Source: an uncultured Collinsella sp. (GTDB lineage: Bacteria; Actinomycetota; Coriobacteriia; Coriobacteriales; Coriobacteriaceae). From it: a DNA stretch of 64,000 nucleotides. How positions within the stretch are numbered: the first letter of the stretch is position 1; every line of letters begins with the position of its first letter. Below, piece after piece: positions 24,461-33,116 of the stretch. The DNA lies in assembly GCA_958415625.1 (NCBI GenBank), contig CATYZI010000008.1:9667-73666 (forward strand), written 5' to 3'. Under the pieces are notes generated by a model. That model searched no databases. It was given only the letters and a program-made list of their open reading frames with translations, and was not told the DNA's origin. The translations under genes and the position numbers were made by a program.

Positions 24461-26338
24461 TTGCGCGTTGCATACCAAGATTGTTTTCATTTAATTGAGC
24501 CGTTGCTTGCCAAGGTCGAGAAGCCGAGTCGCTATATCGATCACGAGTGGGGCACGCTTTCCAAGGCCGATGCCGATTACCGTTGCTGTCTGATCTACCC
24601 GGATGTGTACGAGGTTGGTCTGCCCAACCAGGGTATCGCCATCCTCTACAACATCCTTAACCAGGCCGAGGGCATCTCCTGCGAGCGTGGCTATGTGCCG
24701 TGGCCCGATATGGGTGACGCCATGCGCGAGGCAGGCATTCCGCTGCTCTCGCTCGAGGGTGCTGCCCCCGTCGCTTCGTTTGATATCGTCGGTCTCCATG
24801 TGCCGCACGAGATGGCGGTGACGAACTTCCTCGAGGCACTCGACCTCGCTGGCATTCCGCTGTTAGCGGCCGACCGAGGCGAAGACGACCCCATCATCAT
24901 CGCCGGCGGTCCCTCGGTGTACAACCCCGAGCCGTATGCGGCTTTCTTCGATGCCATCCTCATCGGCGAGGGCGAGGAATCGCTGCTCGAGACCTGCCAG
25001 CTGCATCGCCGCCTGCGTGACGAAGGGGTCCCGCGCGCGCAGATTGTCGAGCAGCTTGCATCCATTGCCGGCAACTACGTGCCGTCGCTCTATGAGGTTC
25101 GTCACGACGAGCCCTGCTCGCCGCATGGCTACACCGTGCCGCGTGAGGGCAAGGATGCGCCGACCGTGGTCTACAAGCGCGTCGTCGAGGATTTCGGCGC
25201 CACGAATCCGCTTTCGCAGTCGTGCGTGCCCTATGCGCAGCTGGTCCACGACCGCCTGTCTATCGAGATCCTGCGCGGCTGCGCCCGCGGCTGTCGTTTT
25301 TGCCAGGCCGGCATGACGTATCGCCCGGTGCGCGAGCGCTCGGCCGACCAGATCGTCTCGTCGGTGATTCAGGGTCTGGAAAAGACCGGCTATGACGAGG
25401 TGTCGCTGACCTCGCTCTCCACGACCGACCACTCCTGCATTCGCGATGTGCTCGGCAGGCTCAACCGTCGCTTGGAGGATACGGGTATTCGCGTGTCTAT
25501 TCCGTCGCAGCGCCTGGATTCGTTTGGCGTGGATATGGCCGAGTCGGTTGCTGGCGAAAAGAAGGGCGGCCTGACGTTCGCGCCCGAGGCCGGCAGCCAG
25601 CGCATGCGCGACATCATTAACAAGAACGTGACCGAGGAGGACCTGGACCGTGCGGCCAAGGCGGCCTTCGAGGCCGGCTGGAACCGCATGAAGCTCTACT
25701 TTATGATGGGCCTTCCCGGCGAGCGCGACGAGGACATCGTGGCCATCGCCAGCCTGGCCGATCATGTGCTGGAGCTCGGTCGTTCCGTGGTGCCCAAGGC
25801 TCGTCGCGGCTCGATCTCGGTGTCCATCTCGGTTTCGGTCTTTATCCCCAAGGCTGCCACGCCGTTCCAGTGGTGCCCGCAGCTCGACTACGACGACGTC
25901 AAGCGTCGCCAGAAGTTGCTTATCACGAGCGTTCGCAACCGTGCCGTCCGCGTGCATTACCACGATGCCGAGACCTCGCTCATCGAGGCCGCGCTGTCCC
26001 GCGCCGGTCGTGACATGACGCCCGTCATCATCGACGCTTGGCGCTCGGGCTCTCGCTTTGACGCCTGGGTAGAGCATTTCTCGCTCGATAACTGGAAGGA
26101 GGCTGCTGCCAAAAACGGCATCGACCTCAATGAGCTCGTGCACCTGCCCTACGAGTTGGACTGGCGCCTGCCGTGGGAGCACGTGAGCCCCGGCTGCACG
26201 CGCGGCTTCCTCGAGCGCGAGTACCGTCGCTCGCTCGAGGGCGTCACGACTCCCGACTGCACCCGCACGTCGTGCACCGGCTGCGGGATCTGCCCCACGC
26301 TCCACGCCAAGAATGTATTGATGGGTGATCGCGCATGA
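24461..26338 (+). CDS. TIGR03960-type B12-binding/radical SAM protein
   Basis: A 625-residue radical SAM protein. The N-terminal part has a B12-binding-like alpha/beta region (VGLPNQGIAILYNILNQ, FDIVGLHVPHEM, PIIIAGGPSVYNPEP). The 4Fe-4S motif C274-x3-C278-x2-C281 lies in LRGCARGCRFCQAGMTYRPVRE. A C-terminal cysteine group (CTRTSCTGCGIC) may hold a second cluster. The start is TTG 24461 after GGGG. It overlaps the following DUF2344 gene by 4 bases (ATGA). In clostridia and actinobacteria the pair usually sits upstream of rplU and may modify ribosomal or RNA targets, but the substrate is not established. Confidence 0.9.
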   Translation: MRVAYQDCFHLIEPLLAKVEKPSRYIDHEWGTLSKADADYRCCLIYPDVYEVGLPNQGIAILYNILNQAEGISCERGYVPWPDMGDAMREAGIPLLSLEGAAPVASFDIVGLHVPHEMAVTNFLEALDLAGIPLLAADRGEDDPIIIAGGPSVYNPEPYAAFFDAILIGEGEESLLETCQLHRRLRDEGVPRAQIVEQLASIAGNYVPSLYEVRHDEPCSPHGYTVPREGKDAPTVVYKRVVEDFGATNPLSQSCVPYAQLVHDRLSIEILRGCARGCRFCQAGMTYRPVRERSADQIVSSVIQGLEKTGYDEVSLTSLSTTDHSCIRDVLGRLNRRLEDTGIRVSIPSQRLDSFGVDMAESVAGEKKGGLTFAPEAGSQRMRDIINKNVTEEDLDRAAKAAFEAGWNRMKLYFMMGLPGERDEDIVAIASLADHVLELGRSVVPKARRGSISVSISVSVFIPKAATPFQWCPQLDYDDVKRRQKLLITSVRNRAVRVHYHDAETSLIEAALSRAGRDMTPVIIDAWRSGSRFDAWVEHFSLDNWKEAAAKNGIDLNELVHLPYELDWRLPWEHVSPGCTRGFLEREYRRSLEGVTTPDCTRTSCTGCGICPTLHAKNVLMGDRA

Positions 26339-27147
26339 GTGAGCGCCTGACCGACAACCCCTCGCTCTTTAGGCTTCGTGTTCGCTATGGCAAGCGCGAT
26401 CGCCTTAAGTACCTGGGCCATCTCGAAGTGATCCATACCATTGAGCGCATCGTGCGCCGTGCGGGACTTCCCTATGCCGTCACGCAGGGCTTCTCTCCGC
26501 ACATGCGCGTGGGCTTCTCTTCGGCGCTACCGGTGGGTACGTCGTCGACCTGCGAGTGGTATGACCTGTTTATGACCGAGTTCGTGGCGCTCGACGAGGC
26601 GTTTGGGCGCCTGGCTGCGGCGTCTCCGGCCGATCTGGCGCCCATCGAGGCAGCGTACATCGACGTGCGCACGCCGGCGTTGACGGCGCAGCTCACGCGC
26701 TTGTCGTATCGCATTGATTTGCACTTGGATCCCGAGGCGCCCGTAAGCGCCGACGAGGTGCGTCGTGCGATCGACACGCTGCGCGCGGACCATGGCATCG
26801 ACTACGCGCGCGGAAAAAAGAGCAAGCGCTTGGATTTGGATCACACGCTCGTGGGCTATGAGCTCACGGCGGGGGAGCGCCCGGACCATTTGGTGCTCAT
26901 GCTCGACACCCATGCCGATAACGAGGGCTCCATGCGTCCGGAAATTTTGCTTTCTGCAGCTGATGTTTTGTTGCAGGGCTTGACCCCGGGCGTGGATGCA
27001 CCTATTGTTTCCACTGGTATGCAAGACCTCGTGACCATCTGCTCCTACGATGTCGAGCGTCAGAATCAAGCATGCGAGGACGACGAGGGCCGACTCGTCA
27101 GCCCCATACCTGTGCGAACTTGTGGATTTGCTCCACATACTCGTTGA
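26335..27147 (+). CDS. TIGR03936-type radical SAM-associated protein (DUF2344)
   Basis: A 270-residue partner of the upstream radical SAM protein. It begins with the family's RLRVRYGKRDRLKYLGHLEVIHTIERIVRRAGLP region and continues FSPHMRVGFSSALPVGTSS, both typical of DUF2344. Its start ATG overlaps the radical SAM stop (ATGA), giving translational coupling. In many genomes these two are fused or followed by RNase G/E; here the next gene is rplU with its own promoter. The biochemical role is unknown. Confidence 0.9.
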   Translation: MSERLTDNPSLFRLRVRYGKRDRLKYLGHLEVIHTIERIVRRAGLPYAVTQGFSPHMRVGFSSALPVGTSSTCEWYDLFMTEFVALDEAFGRLAAASPADLAPIEAAYIDVRTPALTAQLTRLSYRIDLHLDPEAPVSADEVRRAIDTLRADHGIDYARGKKSKRLDLDHTLVGYELTAGERPDHLVLMLDTHADNEGSMRPEILLSAADVLLQGLTPGVDAPIVSTGMQDLVTICSYDVERQNQACEDDEGRLVSPIPVRTCGFAPHTR

Positions 27148-27172
27148 CGGGGGTATTTTCGCCTGCTACTAT
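27144..27172 (+). promoter_or_regulatory. Promoter of rplU-rpmA
   Basis: TTGACG (27144-27149), a 17-base spacer and TACTAT (27167-27172). The -35 overlaps the stop codon of the upstream gene, so the two ribosomal protein genes start from a promoter at the very end of the radical SAM operon. Confidence 0.8.
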
Positions 27173-27214
27173 ATTCGGCTGTTGCACTAACTGATGCATG
27201 AAGGGCAAGTAAAC

Positions 27215-27589
27215 ATGTACGCAATCGTTAACACGGGCGGCAAGCAGTACAAGGTCGCCACCGACGATGTCATCACCGTCGAGAAGATCGAGGGCAATGA
27301 GGGCGACAAGGTCACCCTGCCGGTCATCTTCCTCAACGATGGTAAGAAGATCGTCACCGATCCCGACAAGCTGGCCAAGGCCAAGGTTACCGCTCAGATC
27401 GTTGAGCAGTTCAAGGGCGAGAAGCAGCTGGTCTTCAAGTTCCACAAGCGTAAGCGCTATCGTCGTCTGAAGGGTCACCGTCAGCAGCTCACCAAGCTGA
27501 AGATCGTGAAGGTTCAGGCTACCTCCCGCGCCAAGAAGGCTGTCAAGGCAGAGGCCGAGGCTGTTGCCGAGGCTCCCGTCGCCGAGTAG
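27215..27589 (+). CDS. rplU: 50S ribosomal protein L21
   Basis: A 124-residue L21. It begins MYAIVNTGGKQYKV and has the conserved FHKRKRYRRLKGHRQ RNA-binding segment. ATG 27215 was preferred over an in-frame ATG at 27194 because the family always starts at MYAIV and AAGGG precedes it. After the core, an Ala/Glu-rich tail of about 20 residues (KAVKAEAEAVAEAPVAE) extends the protein beyond the usual 100-105 residues. It binds 23S rRNA in the large subunit. It is followed after 33 bases by rpmA. Confidence 0.97.
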   Translation: MYAIVNTGGKQYKVATDDVITVEKIEGNEGDKVTLPVIFLNDGKKIVTDPDKLAKAKVTAQIVEQFKGEKQLVFKFHKRKRYRRLKGHRQQLTKLKIVKVQATSRAKKAVKAEAEAVAEAPVAE

Positions 27590-27622
27590 ATTACACTCGT
27601 AACGAAAGAGTAGGTATACACA

Positions 27623-27880
27623 ATGGCACACAAAAAAGGACTCGGTTCCTCCCGTAATGGCCGTGACTCCCGCGGTCAGCGCCTTGGCACGAAGCGCTAT
27701 GCCGGCCAGACGGTAACCACGGGCACGATTCTCGTCCGTCAACACGGCACGCACATCCACCCGGGTGAGAACGTTGGCCGTGGCAAGGACGATACGCTGT
27801 TCGCGCTGGTCGACGGTACCGTTGAGTTCCACAAGGGTATCAAGCACAGGGTCAGCGTACGCCCGCTCGCGAACGCGTAA
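27623..27880 (+). CDS. rpmA: 50S ribosomal protein L27
   Basis: An 85-residue L27. The N-terminus MAHKKGLGSSRNGRDSRGQRLG is the form without the cleavable leader found in many Firmicutes, so no Prp protease is required, and no prp/ysxB gene lies between rplU and rpmA. GQTVTTGTILVRQHGT is the conserved centre. The flexible N-terminus reaches the peptidyl-transferase centre. Confidence 0.97.
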   Translation: MAHKKGLGSSRNGRDSRGQRLGTKRYAGQTVTTGTILVRQHGTHIHPGENVGRGKDDTLFALVDGTVEFHKGIKHRVSVRPLANA

Positions 27881-27905
27881 TTCACCCTTCATAGAGCACA
27901 TATGT

Positions 27906-27948
27906 GGGAGGCACTTGAGTTTTAGGATTCAAGGGTCTCCCTCTTTTT
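27906..27948 (+). terminator. Intrinsic terminator after rpmA
   Basis: GGGAGGCACTTGA pairs with TCAAGGGTCTCCC (13 bp, one mismatch, one wobble) around a 10-base loop, followed by CTTTTT. It lies directly before obg, which therefore needs read-through or a promoter not recognised here. Confidence 0.8.
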
Positions 27949-27964
27949 GTAGGAGGCGATTCTG

Positions 27965-29431
27965 TTGTCACAGTTCACCGATATCAGCCGCATTAACGTG
28001 TGCGGCGGCGACGGCGGAGCCGGATGCATGTCGTTTAGGCGCGAGGCATTTGTCCCCAAGGGCGGCCCCGATGGCGGCGACGGCGGTCGTGGCGGCAACG
28101 TCGTCATCCAGGCCGATGCTCAGCTGTCTTCGCTGATCGATTACCGCTTTAAGCATCACTTCCGCGCCGAACGCGGCACGCACGGGCAGGGTGCCCGTCG
28201 TAACGGTAAGAGCGGCGAGGACCTGATCCTGAAGGTTCCCATGGGCACCGTGGTGCGCGAGCTCGACCCCGAGACGCAGACCCCGATGTTCGAGATTGCC
28301 GACCTGGTGCACGATGGCGAGCGCGTTGTCGTGGCGCCCGGCGGTGCCGGTGGCCTGGGCAACACGCACTTTGTGACGTCGGTGCGCCGCGCGCCCGCGT
28401 TCGCTCAGCTGGGCGAACCGGCCGAGGAGCACTGGATTGAGCTCGAGATGAAGCTTATGGCCGATGCCGCGCTCGTGGGCTTCCCCTCGGTGGGCAAGTC
28501 CTCGCTCATCGCGCGCATGAGTGCCGCCCGTCCCAAGATCGCCGACTATCCGTTTACAACGCTCGTGCCGAACCTCGGCATGGTGCGTGCCGGTGAGTAT
28601 TCTTACGTCGTTGCCGACGTTCCTGGTTTGATTGAGGGCGCGAGCGAGGGCAAGGGCCTGGGCCACCAGTTCCTGCGCCACATCGAGCGTACGGCGCTCA
28701 TCATGCATGTCGTCGACATGACGGGCGGTTTTGAGGATCGCGACCCGGTTGAGGATTACCGCATCATCAACCGTGAGCTCGAGCAGTATGGCGCCGAGCT
28801 TTCTGAGCGCCCGCAGATCGTCGTCGCCAACAAGTGCGATGCGCCGGGCACGGCTGACAAGATTGCCGACCTCAAACGCGCTGCGCTCGACGATGGACAT
28901 ATGTTCTTTGCCGTGTCTGCTGTGACGGGCGCCGGCCTCAACACGCTGATGCTTGCCGTGGGCGAGCAGGTTGCTAAGCTGCGCGCCGAGTTGGCGGTCT
29001 CCGATGAGCCGGTCGATCTGCGCGACGATGAGTGGGAGCGCCGTCGCCTGCAGCGTGAGAAGCGTTTCCACATTGTTCAAGAAGAGCCCCATGCCTTCCG
29101 CGTGGTCGGTCGTGCCATCGAGCGCATGGTCATTCAGACCGACTGGGAAAACGAGGAAGCCGTCATTTACCTGCAGCATAAGTTTGCGCGTATGGGTGTT
29201 GATGACGCGCTCGAGAAGGCCGGTTGCCGTGCGGGCGACGAGGTCCGCATTTGCCAGCGCGCCTTTGACTTTGAGGGCGCTGAGGACTTCTCGGAGTACG
29301 AGGAGCTCGAGGACGCTGGCGAGGACGTTGCCGTTGAGGCCATTGACGTGGCCGACGCTGCGGATGAGGGCGTCGAGGTTGTCGATGCGGCGGGTGCCGC
29401 GGACGATGCCGAGACCTCGGAGGGCGAGTAA
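27965..29431 (+). CDS. obgE: GTPase Obg
   Basis: A 488-residue ribosome-assembly and stress GTPase. The N-terminal glycine-rich Obg domain (CGGDGGAGCMSFRREAFVPKGGPDGGDGGRGGN) is followed by the G domain with GFPSVGKSSL (G1), the DVPGLIEGA switch (G3) and NKCD (G4). A C-terminal OCT domain follows (about 340-430) and then an acidic Asp/Glu/Ala tail of about 60 residues, longer than in most homologues. It starts at TTG 27965 with GGAGG upstream. It leads the obg-nadD-yqeK-rsfS run. Confidence 0.96.
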   Translation: MSQFTDISRINVCGGDGGAGCMSFRREAFVPKGGPDGGDGGRGGNVVIQADAQLSSLIDYRFKHHFRAERGTHGQGARRNGKSGEDLILKVPMGTVVRELDPETQTPMFEIADLVHDGERVVVAPGGAGGLGNTHFVTSVRRAPAFAQLGEPAEEHWIELEMKLMADAALVGFPSVGKSSLIARMSAARPKIADYPFTTLVPNLGMVRAGEYSYVVADVPGLIEGASEGKGLGHQFLRHIERTALIMHVVDMTGGFEDRDPVEDYRIINRELEQYGAELSERPQIVVANKCDAPGTADKIADLKRAALDDGHMFFAVSAVTGAGLNTLMLAVGEQVAKLRAELAVSDEPVDLRDDEWERRRLQREKRFHIVQEEPHAFRVVGRAIERMVIQTDWENEEAVIYLQHKFARMGVDDALEKAGCRAGDEVRICQRAFDFEGAEDFSEYEELEDAGEDVAVEAIDVADAADEGVEVVDAAGAADDAETSEGE

Positions 29432-29434
29432 GCC

Positions 29435-30112
29435 ATGTCGCTGCGCGGTGGAATCGGTTTGCCCGAGCTGCCCATAAAAGAGGGCAAAGAGTTTCGGCTT
29501 GGCATTATGGGCGGCACCTTTGACCCGATTCATTACGGGCACTTGGTTACTGCCGAGCAGGCGCGCGAGTCGCTCGACTTGGACGCTGTGCTCTTTATGC
29601 CGGCGGGCTCTCCTGCCTTTAAGCTTGACAAGCCGGTGACGCCTGCCGAGGACCGTTATGCCATGACGGTCCTCGCCACCGCCGCGAACCCGGCCTTTTT
29701 GGCGAGCCGGTTCGAGATTGACCGTCCGGGCGTAACCTATACGGCCGATACGCTTCATGCCCTTCGCGACTTTTACCCGCCGCAGGTAAAGCTCTACTTT
29801 ATTACGGGCGCCGACGCGATTATCGATATTGTGACCTGGCATGATGCCGAGCGAATCGCTGAGCTTGCTACCTTTATTGCGGCGACGCGACCGGGTTTTG
29901 ATATCGATACGGCGCGTGCCCGAATCAAAGAGTCGGGGCTGCCGTTCGATGTGCGCTATATTCAGATTCCGGCGCTGGCGATCAGCTCGACGAACATTCG
30001 TAAGCGAGTTGCCCGCGGCATGAGCGTGCGCTATCTTACGAGCGAGTCTGTGCTCGGCTACATTCGCAAGCGCAGTTTGTATGTCGATCTGGGTCAAGAA
30101 GATTTTGAGTGA
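29435..30112 (+). CDS. nadD: Nicotinate-nucleotide adenylyltransferase
   Basis: Adenylates nicotinate mononucleotide to deamido-NAD. The protein has 225 residues. The nucleotidyltransferase motif GGTFDPIHYGH (about 26-36) and the C-terminal ISSTNIRKR are intact. The N-terminal 24 residues (MSLRGGIGLPELPIKEGKEF) precede the usual beginning. ATG 29435 lies 3 bases after the obg stop. The obg-nadD-yqeK-rsfS order is conserved across Gram-positives. Confidence 0.95.
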   Translation: MSLRGGIGLPELPIKEGKEFRLGIMGGTFDPIHYGHLVTAEQARESLDLDAVLFMPAGSPAFKLDKPVTPAEDRYAMTVLATAANPAFLASRFEIDRPGVTYTADTLHALRDFYPPQVKLYFITGADAIIDIVTWHDAERIAELATFIAATRPGFDIDTARARIKESGLPFDVRYIQIPALAISSTNIRKRVARGMSVRYLTSESVLGYIRKRSLYVDLGQEDFE

Positions 30113-30124
30113 TGGGGGGCTACG

Positions 30125-30733
30125 TTGTCGGTAGAGGATCAGTTTGAGGGCGATGAGCGCGCGCTGCTCAAGCGCATTCAAGAGCTGCTCGATGTTCGCA
30201 TGAAAGATAAGCGCAAGCGCTATGTGCATTCGTTGGGTGTTGCCGAGACCGCACTTCATCTGGCCGAGGTCTACGGCGTTGACCGCTTTGATGCCGCTGC
30301 CGCCGGCCTGATCCATGACTGGGACAAAGTGCTCTCCGACGACGAGCTGGTCACGCGCGCTCTGCATTACGGCATTAAGATTGCCGGCTCTCCTTCCGCC
30401 GCGACGCCGCTTTTGCATGGCCCTGTTGCCGCCTATGAGCTTCCGCAGCTTTTCCCCGAGTTGTCGCCGGCCGTTTTCCAGGCTGTCGACCGTCACACCG
30501 TGGGTGCCTGTGACATGACGCCGCTCGATATGGTGGTCTTTGTGGCCGATGCCATCGAGCCCAACCGCCACGGCGACTATGCGCATGCGCTGCGCAAGAT
30601 GGTGGGGGAGTCGACGCTCGAGGAGTTGTTCTTCTCCTGTTTTGCGCAGGGTCTGGTCTATGTGATCCAGTCCGGGCGCTATCTTTATCCCACGGCTATT
30701 ACGATTTACAACCATTACGCCCAGCTGCGCTAG
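30125..30733 (+). CDS. yqeK: HD-domain hydrolase YqeK (Ap4A hydrolase family)
   Basis: A 202-residue HD phosphohydrolase. The metal-binding residues are visible: RYVHSLGVAETALHLAE (first His), GLIHDWDK (the HD pair) and the later HGPVAA and DRHTVG histidines. The YqeK family symmetrically cleaves diadenosine tetraphosphate to ADP. It starts at TTG 30125 after GGGGGC. The next gene, rsfS, follows after 28 bases, as in Bacillus. Confidence 0.92.
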   Translation: MSVEDQFEGDERALLKRIQELLDVRMKDKRKRYVHSLGVAETALHLAEVYGVDRFDAAAAGLIHDWDKVLSDDELVTRALHYGIKIAGSPSAATPLLHGPVAAYELPQLFPELSPAVFQAVDRHTVGACDMTPLDMVVFVADAIEPNRHGDYAHALRKMVGESTLEELFFSCFAQGLVYVIQSGRYLYPTAITIYNHYAQLR

Positions 30734-30761
30734 CTCGGGTGCGTCTAGAAAGAGGTATTCC

Positions 30762-31217
30762 ATGGCCGACGAGACCATGACCGACGAGCAGATTCTTGAA
30801 GGTGTGGAGCACAAGAGCTTCGTCGCCACGTCCGACCGCACTGCCGCCTCGCTGTCCGCGAGCGGTGTCGCCGCCGAGGATGTCGCCCGCGCCGCCGCGC
30901 AGGCCGCCTACGACAAGAAGGGCGAGGACGTTCAGGTGCTCGACCTGACCGAGCTTTCCGACGTGTGCGACTACTTTGTGCTTGCCACCGGTACCAACAA
31001 CCGCCAGGTCGATTCAATTGTCGACGAGATCGAGGAGAAGGTCGCCGAGGCTTGCGGCGAGCATCCGTTTTCCATCGAGGGCCGCGAGCAGAAGACCTGG
31101 ATGCTCATGGACTACGGTTCGGTTGTCGTCCACGTCTTCACTCCCGAAGCCCGCGACTTCTACCGCCTAGAAAAGCTCTGGGGTGACGCCCCCCAGCTCC
31201 CCCTCAATCTCCTCTAG
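30762..31217 (+). CDS. rsfS: Ribosomal silencing factor RsfS
   Basis: Binds L14 on the large subunit and blocks subunit joining in starvation. The core (about 45-151) has AAYDKKGEDVQVLDLTELSDVCDYFVLATGTNNRQVDSIVDEIEE and DYGSVVVHVFTPEARDFYRLEKLWGDA. The first 44 residues form an extra acidic/alanine region absent from most homologues. The ATG has AAAGAGG upstream. It ends the obg-nadD-yqeK-rsfS run, before a REP-like repeat and a strong terminator. Confidence 0.93.
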   Translation: MADETMTDEQILEGVEHKSFVATSDRTAASLSASGVAAEDVARAAAQAAYDKKGEDVQVLDLTELSDVCDYFVLATGTNNRQVDSIVDEIEEKVAEACGEHPFSIEGREQKTWMLMDYGSVVVHVFTPEARDFYRLEKLWGDAPQLPLNLL

Positions 31218-31246
31218 TAGCTCATTTGATACGGGGCTTTTTAGCT
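31218..31246 (+). repeat. REP-like repeat, copy A
   Basis: TAGCTCATTTGATACGGGGC followed by TTTTTAGCT begins immediately after the rsfS stop codon. It matches the unit at 39269-39298 at most positions, suggesting a dispersed intergenic repeat family. Confidence 0.55.
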
Positions 31247-31261
31247 GGCTTCGCGCATTTC

Positions 31262-31304
31262 GCCGGGCAGTTGCGGTTTTCCGCACCTGCCCGGCTTTCT
31301 TTTT
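31262..31304 (+). terminator. Terminator between convergent rsfS and dinB
   Basis: GCCGGGCAGTTGCGG pairs with CCGCACCTGCCCGGC (15 bp, one mismatch) around TTTT, followed by TTTCTTTTT on the plus strand. Confidence 0.88.
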
Positions 31305-31316
31305 GCCTAAAGGCGG

Positions 31317-32531
31317 TTAATCGTTGAAGCGGGATTGGCGGCCGAAAGATAGGGCGGTGTCGCCGAACTTGTCTCGGACGGCGTCGATAGCGACCGAGAG
31401 GTCGCGACGGTCGCTTGATTGGGCTCCGCGGTCGTCGACTTCGCAGAACAGGTCGGTCTGGATGCCGCCTTGGTGGTCGAAGTCGCTCATGCCGATGCCC
31501 GCTAAGCGAACATGCATGCCTTCCTGCCAGATGTTGTCGAGCAGTTCGAGTGCAACCGCCACGAAGATGTTCTCATCGTCGGTCGGATGAGGCAGCCGGC
31601 GCTGTGCCGTACGCCCGCTGCCATACGAATACTTAAGCTTGAGCGTTACCGTGCCGCCCGTCAGTCCCTGACGGCGCAGGCGGCGTCCAACCGACTCACC
31701 CAGCAGCGCAATCGCCGCTTCGATGTCCCCGCGCTCAGTCAAATCTTTCGCAAAGGTGCGTTCATTGCTGACCGACTTGACCTCGCGCTCTTCATCGAGA
31801 CTCGTGACTTCGGAGATTTCAAGTCCCAGCGCACGCTGACGCATACGTTCGCCGTTGACGCCAAAAATAGAGGCCAAGGTGGATTCCGGCGCGCGTGACA
31901 GCTCGCCGAGCGTGTAGATGCGCATACGGCGCAGTCGCTCCTCGGCCGAGCGCCCGATGCCGCTCATGGCAGATACCGGCAGCGCGGCCAAAAAGCGCTG
32001 CTCGGTTCCGGGGCGCACGATGGTCAGCCCAAACGGCTTATCCCGCTCGCTTGCGATCTTTGCGACCGTCTTGTTGCAGCCCACGCCAATGGAGCACGTC
32101 ACTCCCAGCGCTGCCACACGGTCGCTTATACGCCGTGCAACCAGCAGTGGGTCCTCGGGCGCAAAGCGACCCGGTGTGATATCGATAAAGGCTTCGTCGA
32201 TGGATACGCGCTCAACGCGCGGCGTCTCCTCGGCAAGAATCGCCATGACCTGCGCGCTCACCTCGCGGTAGCGATCAAAGTGCCCGTGCGTCCAAATGGC
32301 TTGCGGGCACAAGCGCCGCGCCTCGGCCGAGGCCATGGCAGAGTGCACGCCAAAGCGGCGCGCCTCATACGAACACGTGGACACGACGCCACGCGAATCG
32401 GCGTCTCCGCCCACGATGAGTGGCTTTCCGCGCCATTCGGGATGATCGAGCATCTCCACGCTCGCAAAAAACGCATCGAGGTCCATGAGGCCCACCGCCG
32501 GACCCGTCCAGGGAGGCGGCGTGACGCTCAT
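31317..32531 (-). CDS. dinB: DNA polymerase IV (Y family)
   Basis: A 404-residue error-prone translesion polymerase. The palm has GLMDLDAFFASVE with the first metal aspartates and RVSIDEAFIDIT with the SIDE motif; the fingers have VVSTCSYEARRFGVHSAM. The thumb helix-hairpin-helix region (ALPVSAMSGIGRSAEERLRR) and the little-finger domain follow. The C-terminal beta-clamp motif is not obvious. ATG 32531 has GAGG 5 bases upstream; the ATG at 32570 has no Shine-Dalgarno. It stands alone on the minus strand. No SOS box was recognised upstream. Confidence 0.93.
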   Translation of the reverse strand: MSVTPPPWTGPAVGLMDLDAFFASVEMLDHPEWRGKPLIVGGDADSRGVVSTCSYEARRFGVHSAMASAEARRLCPQAIWTHGHFDRYREVSAQVMAILAEETPRVERVSIDEAFIDITPGRFAPEDPLLVARRISDRVAALGVTCSIGVGCNKTVAKIASERDKPFGLTIVRPGTEQRFLAALPVSAMSGIGRSAEERLRRMRIYTLGELSRAPESTLASIFGVNGERMRQRALGLEISEVTSLDEEREVKSVSNERTFAKDLTERGDIEAAIALLGESVGRRLRRQGLTGGTVTLKLKYSYGSGRTAQRRLPHPTDDENIFVAVALELLDNIWQEGMHVRLAGIGMSDFDHQGGIQTDLFCEVDDRGAQSSDRRDLSVAIDAVRDKFGDTALSFGRQSRFND

Positions 32532-32686
32532 GGCATCCTCATAACCGTATGTATGTTCGCGTCTTTCCATGTCATGAGTATACCGCGCAGCTCATGTGGG
32601 GTGCGTGTATGTGCTTGCAAATCCCGAATTCTTGTCTAAGATATGGATTTGCCCTCGACTACACCGAAGAAGTTGGTCTCACGGAC

Positions 32687-32715
32687 TTCACCTGCCCGCG
32701 TCGATGGCGTATTAT
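32687..32715 (+). promoter_or_regulatory. Promoter of the rpsP operon
   Basis: TTCACC (32687-32692), a 17-base spacer and TATTAT (32710-32715). The transcript leader contains a small GCAGC/GCTGC hairpin just before the rpsP RBS. Confidence 0.6.
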
Positions 32716-32771
32716 GTTCAACTGTTTGTTTGTAGTTGCAGCCTAAAGCTGCTTGGTTGGAGGAGTTTCCT

Positions 32772-33113
32772 TTGGCAGTCAAGATTCGCCTTGCTCGTCA
32801 CGGCGCTAAGAAGCGTCCGTACTACCGTGTCGTCGTCGCCGATTCCCGCGCCCCGCGTGACGGTCGTATCATCGAGGAGGTTGGCCGCTACAACCCGATG
32901 ACCGCCCCCAAGACCATCAACCTCGACCTCGAGAAGATCGCCGACTGGCAGTCCAAGGGCGCTCAGCTCACCGACGCCGTAGCCGCTCTGGTCAAGGCCG
33001 CCAACGAGGGCGAGAAGACCGAGACCGTCGTCAAGAAGTCCAAGAAGCAGCTCGCCAAAGAGGCCGAGGCCGCTAAGGCTGCCGCTGAGGCCGCTGAGGG
33101 CGCCGAGGAGTAA
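32772..33113 (+). CDS. rpsP: 30S ribosomal protein S16
   Basis: A 113-residue S16. It starts at TTG 32772, which follows GGAGGAG and gives the conserved MAVKIRLARHGAKKRPYYRVVVADSR. The ribosomal core ends near residue 80 and is followed by an Ala/Glu/Lys-rich tail (AKEAEAAKAAAEAAEGAEE). It heads the widely conserved rpsP-khpA-rimM-trmD cluster. Confidence 0.96.
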   Translation: MAVKIRLARHGAKKRPYYRVVVADSRAPRDGRIIEEVGRYNPMTAPKTINLDLEKIADWQSKGAQLTDAVAALVKAANEGEKTETVVKKSKKQLAKEAEAAKAAAEAAEGAEE

Positions 33114-33116
33114 ATC

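Noticed and set aside
27968..30841. A very long open frame on the minus strand, antisense to obg, nadD and yqeK.
   Set aside because: It mirrors genes with strongly recognisable products. In GC-rich DNA with biased third positions, the antisense frame stays open by chance. Its translation has no domain motif and an atypical composition rich in His, Arg, Gly and Ala. The same applies to long antisense frames over 35586-38585, 40248-42332, 60505-63150, 8878-11121 and 3591-4976.
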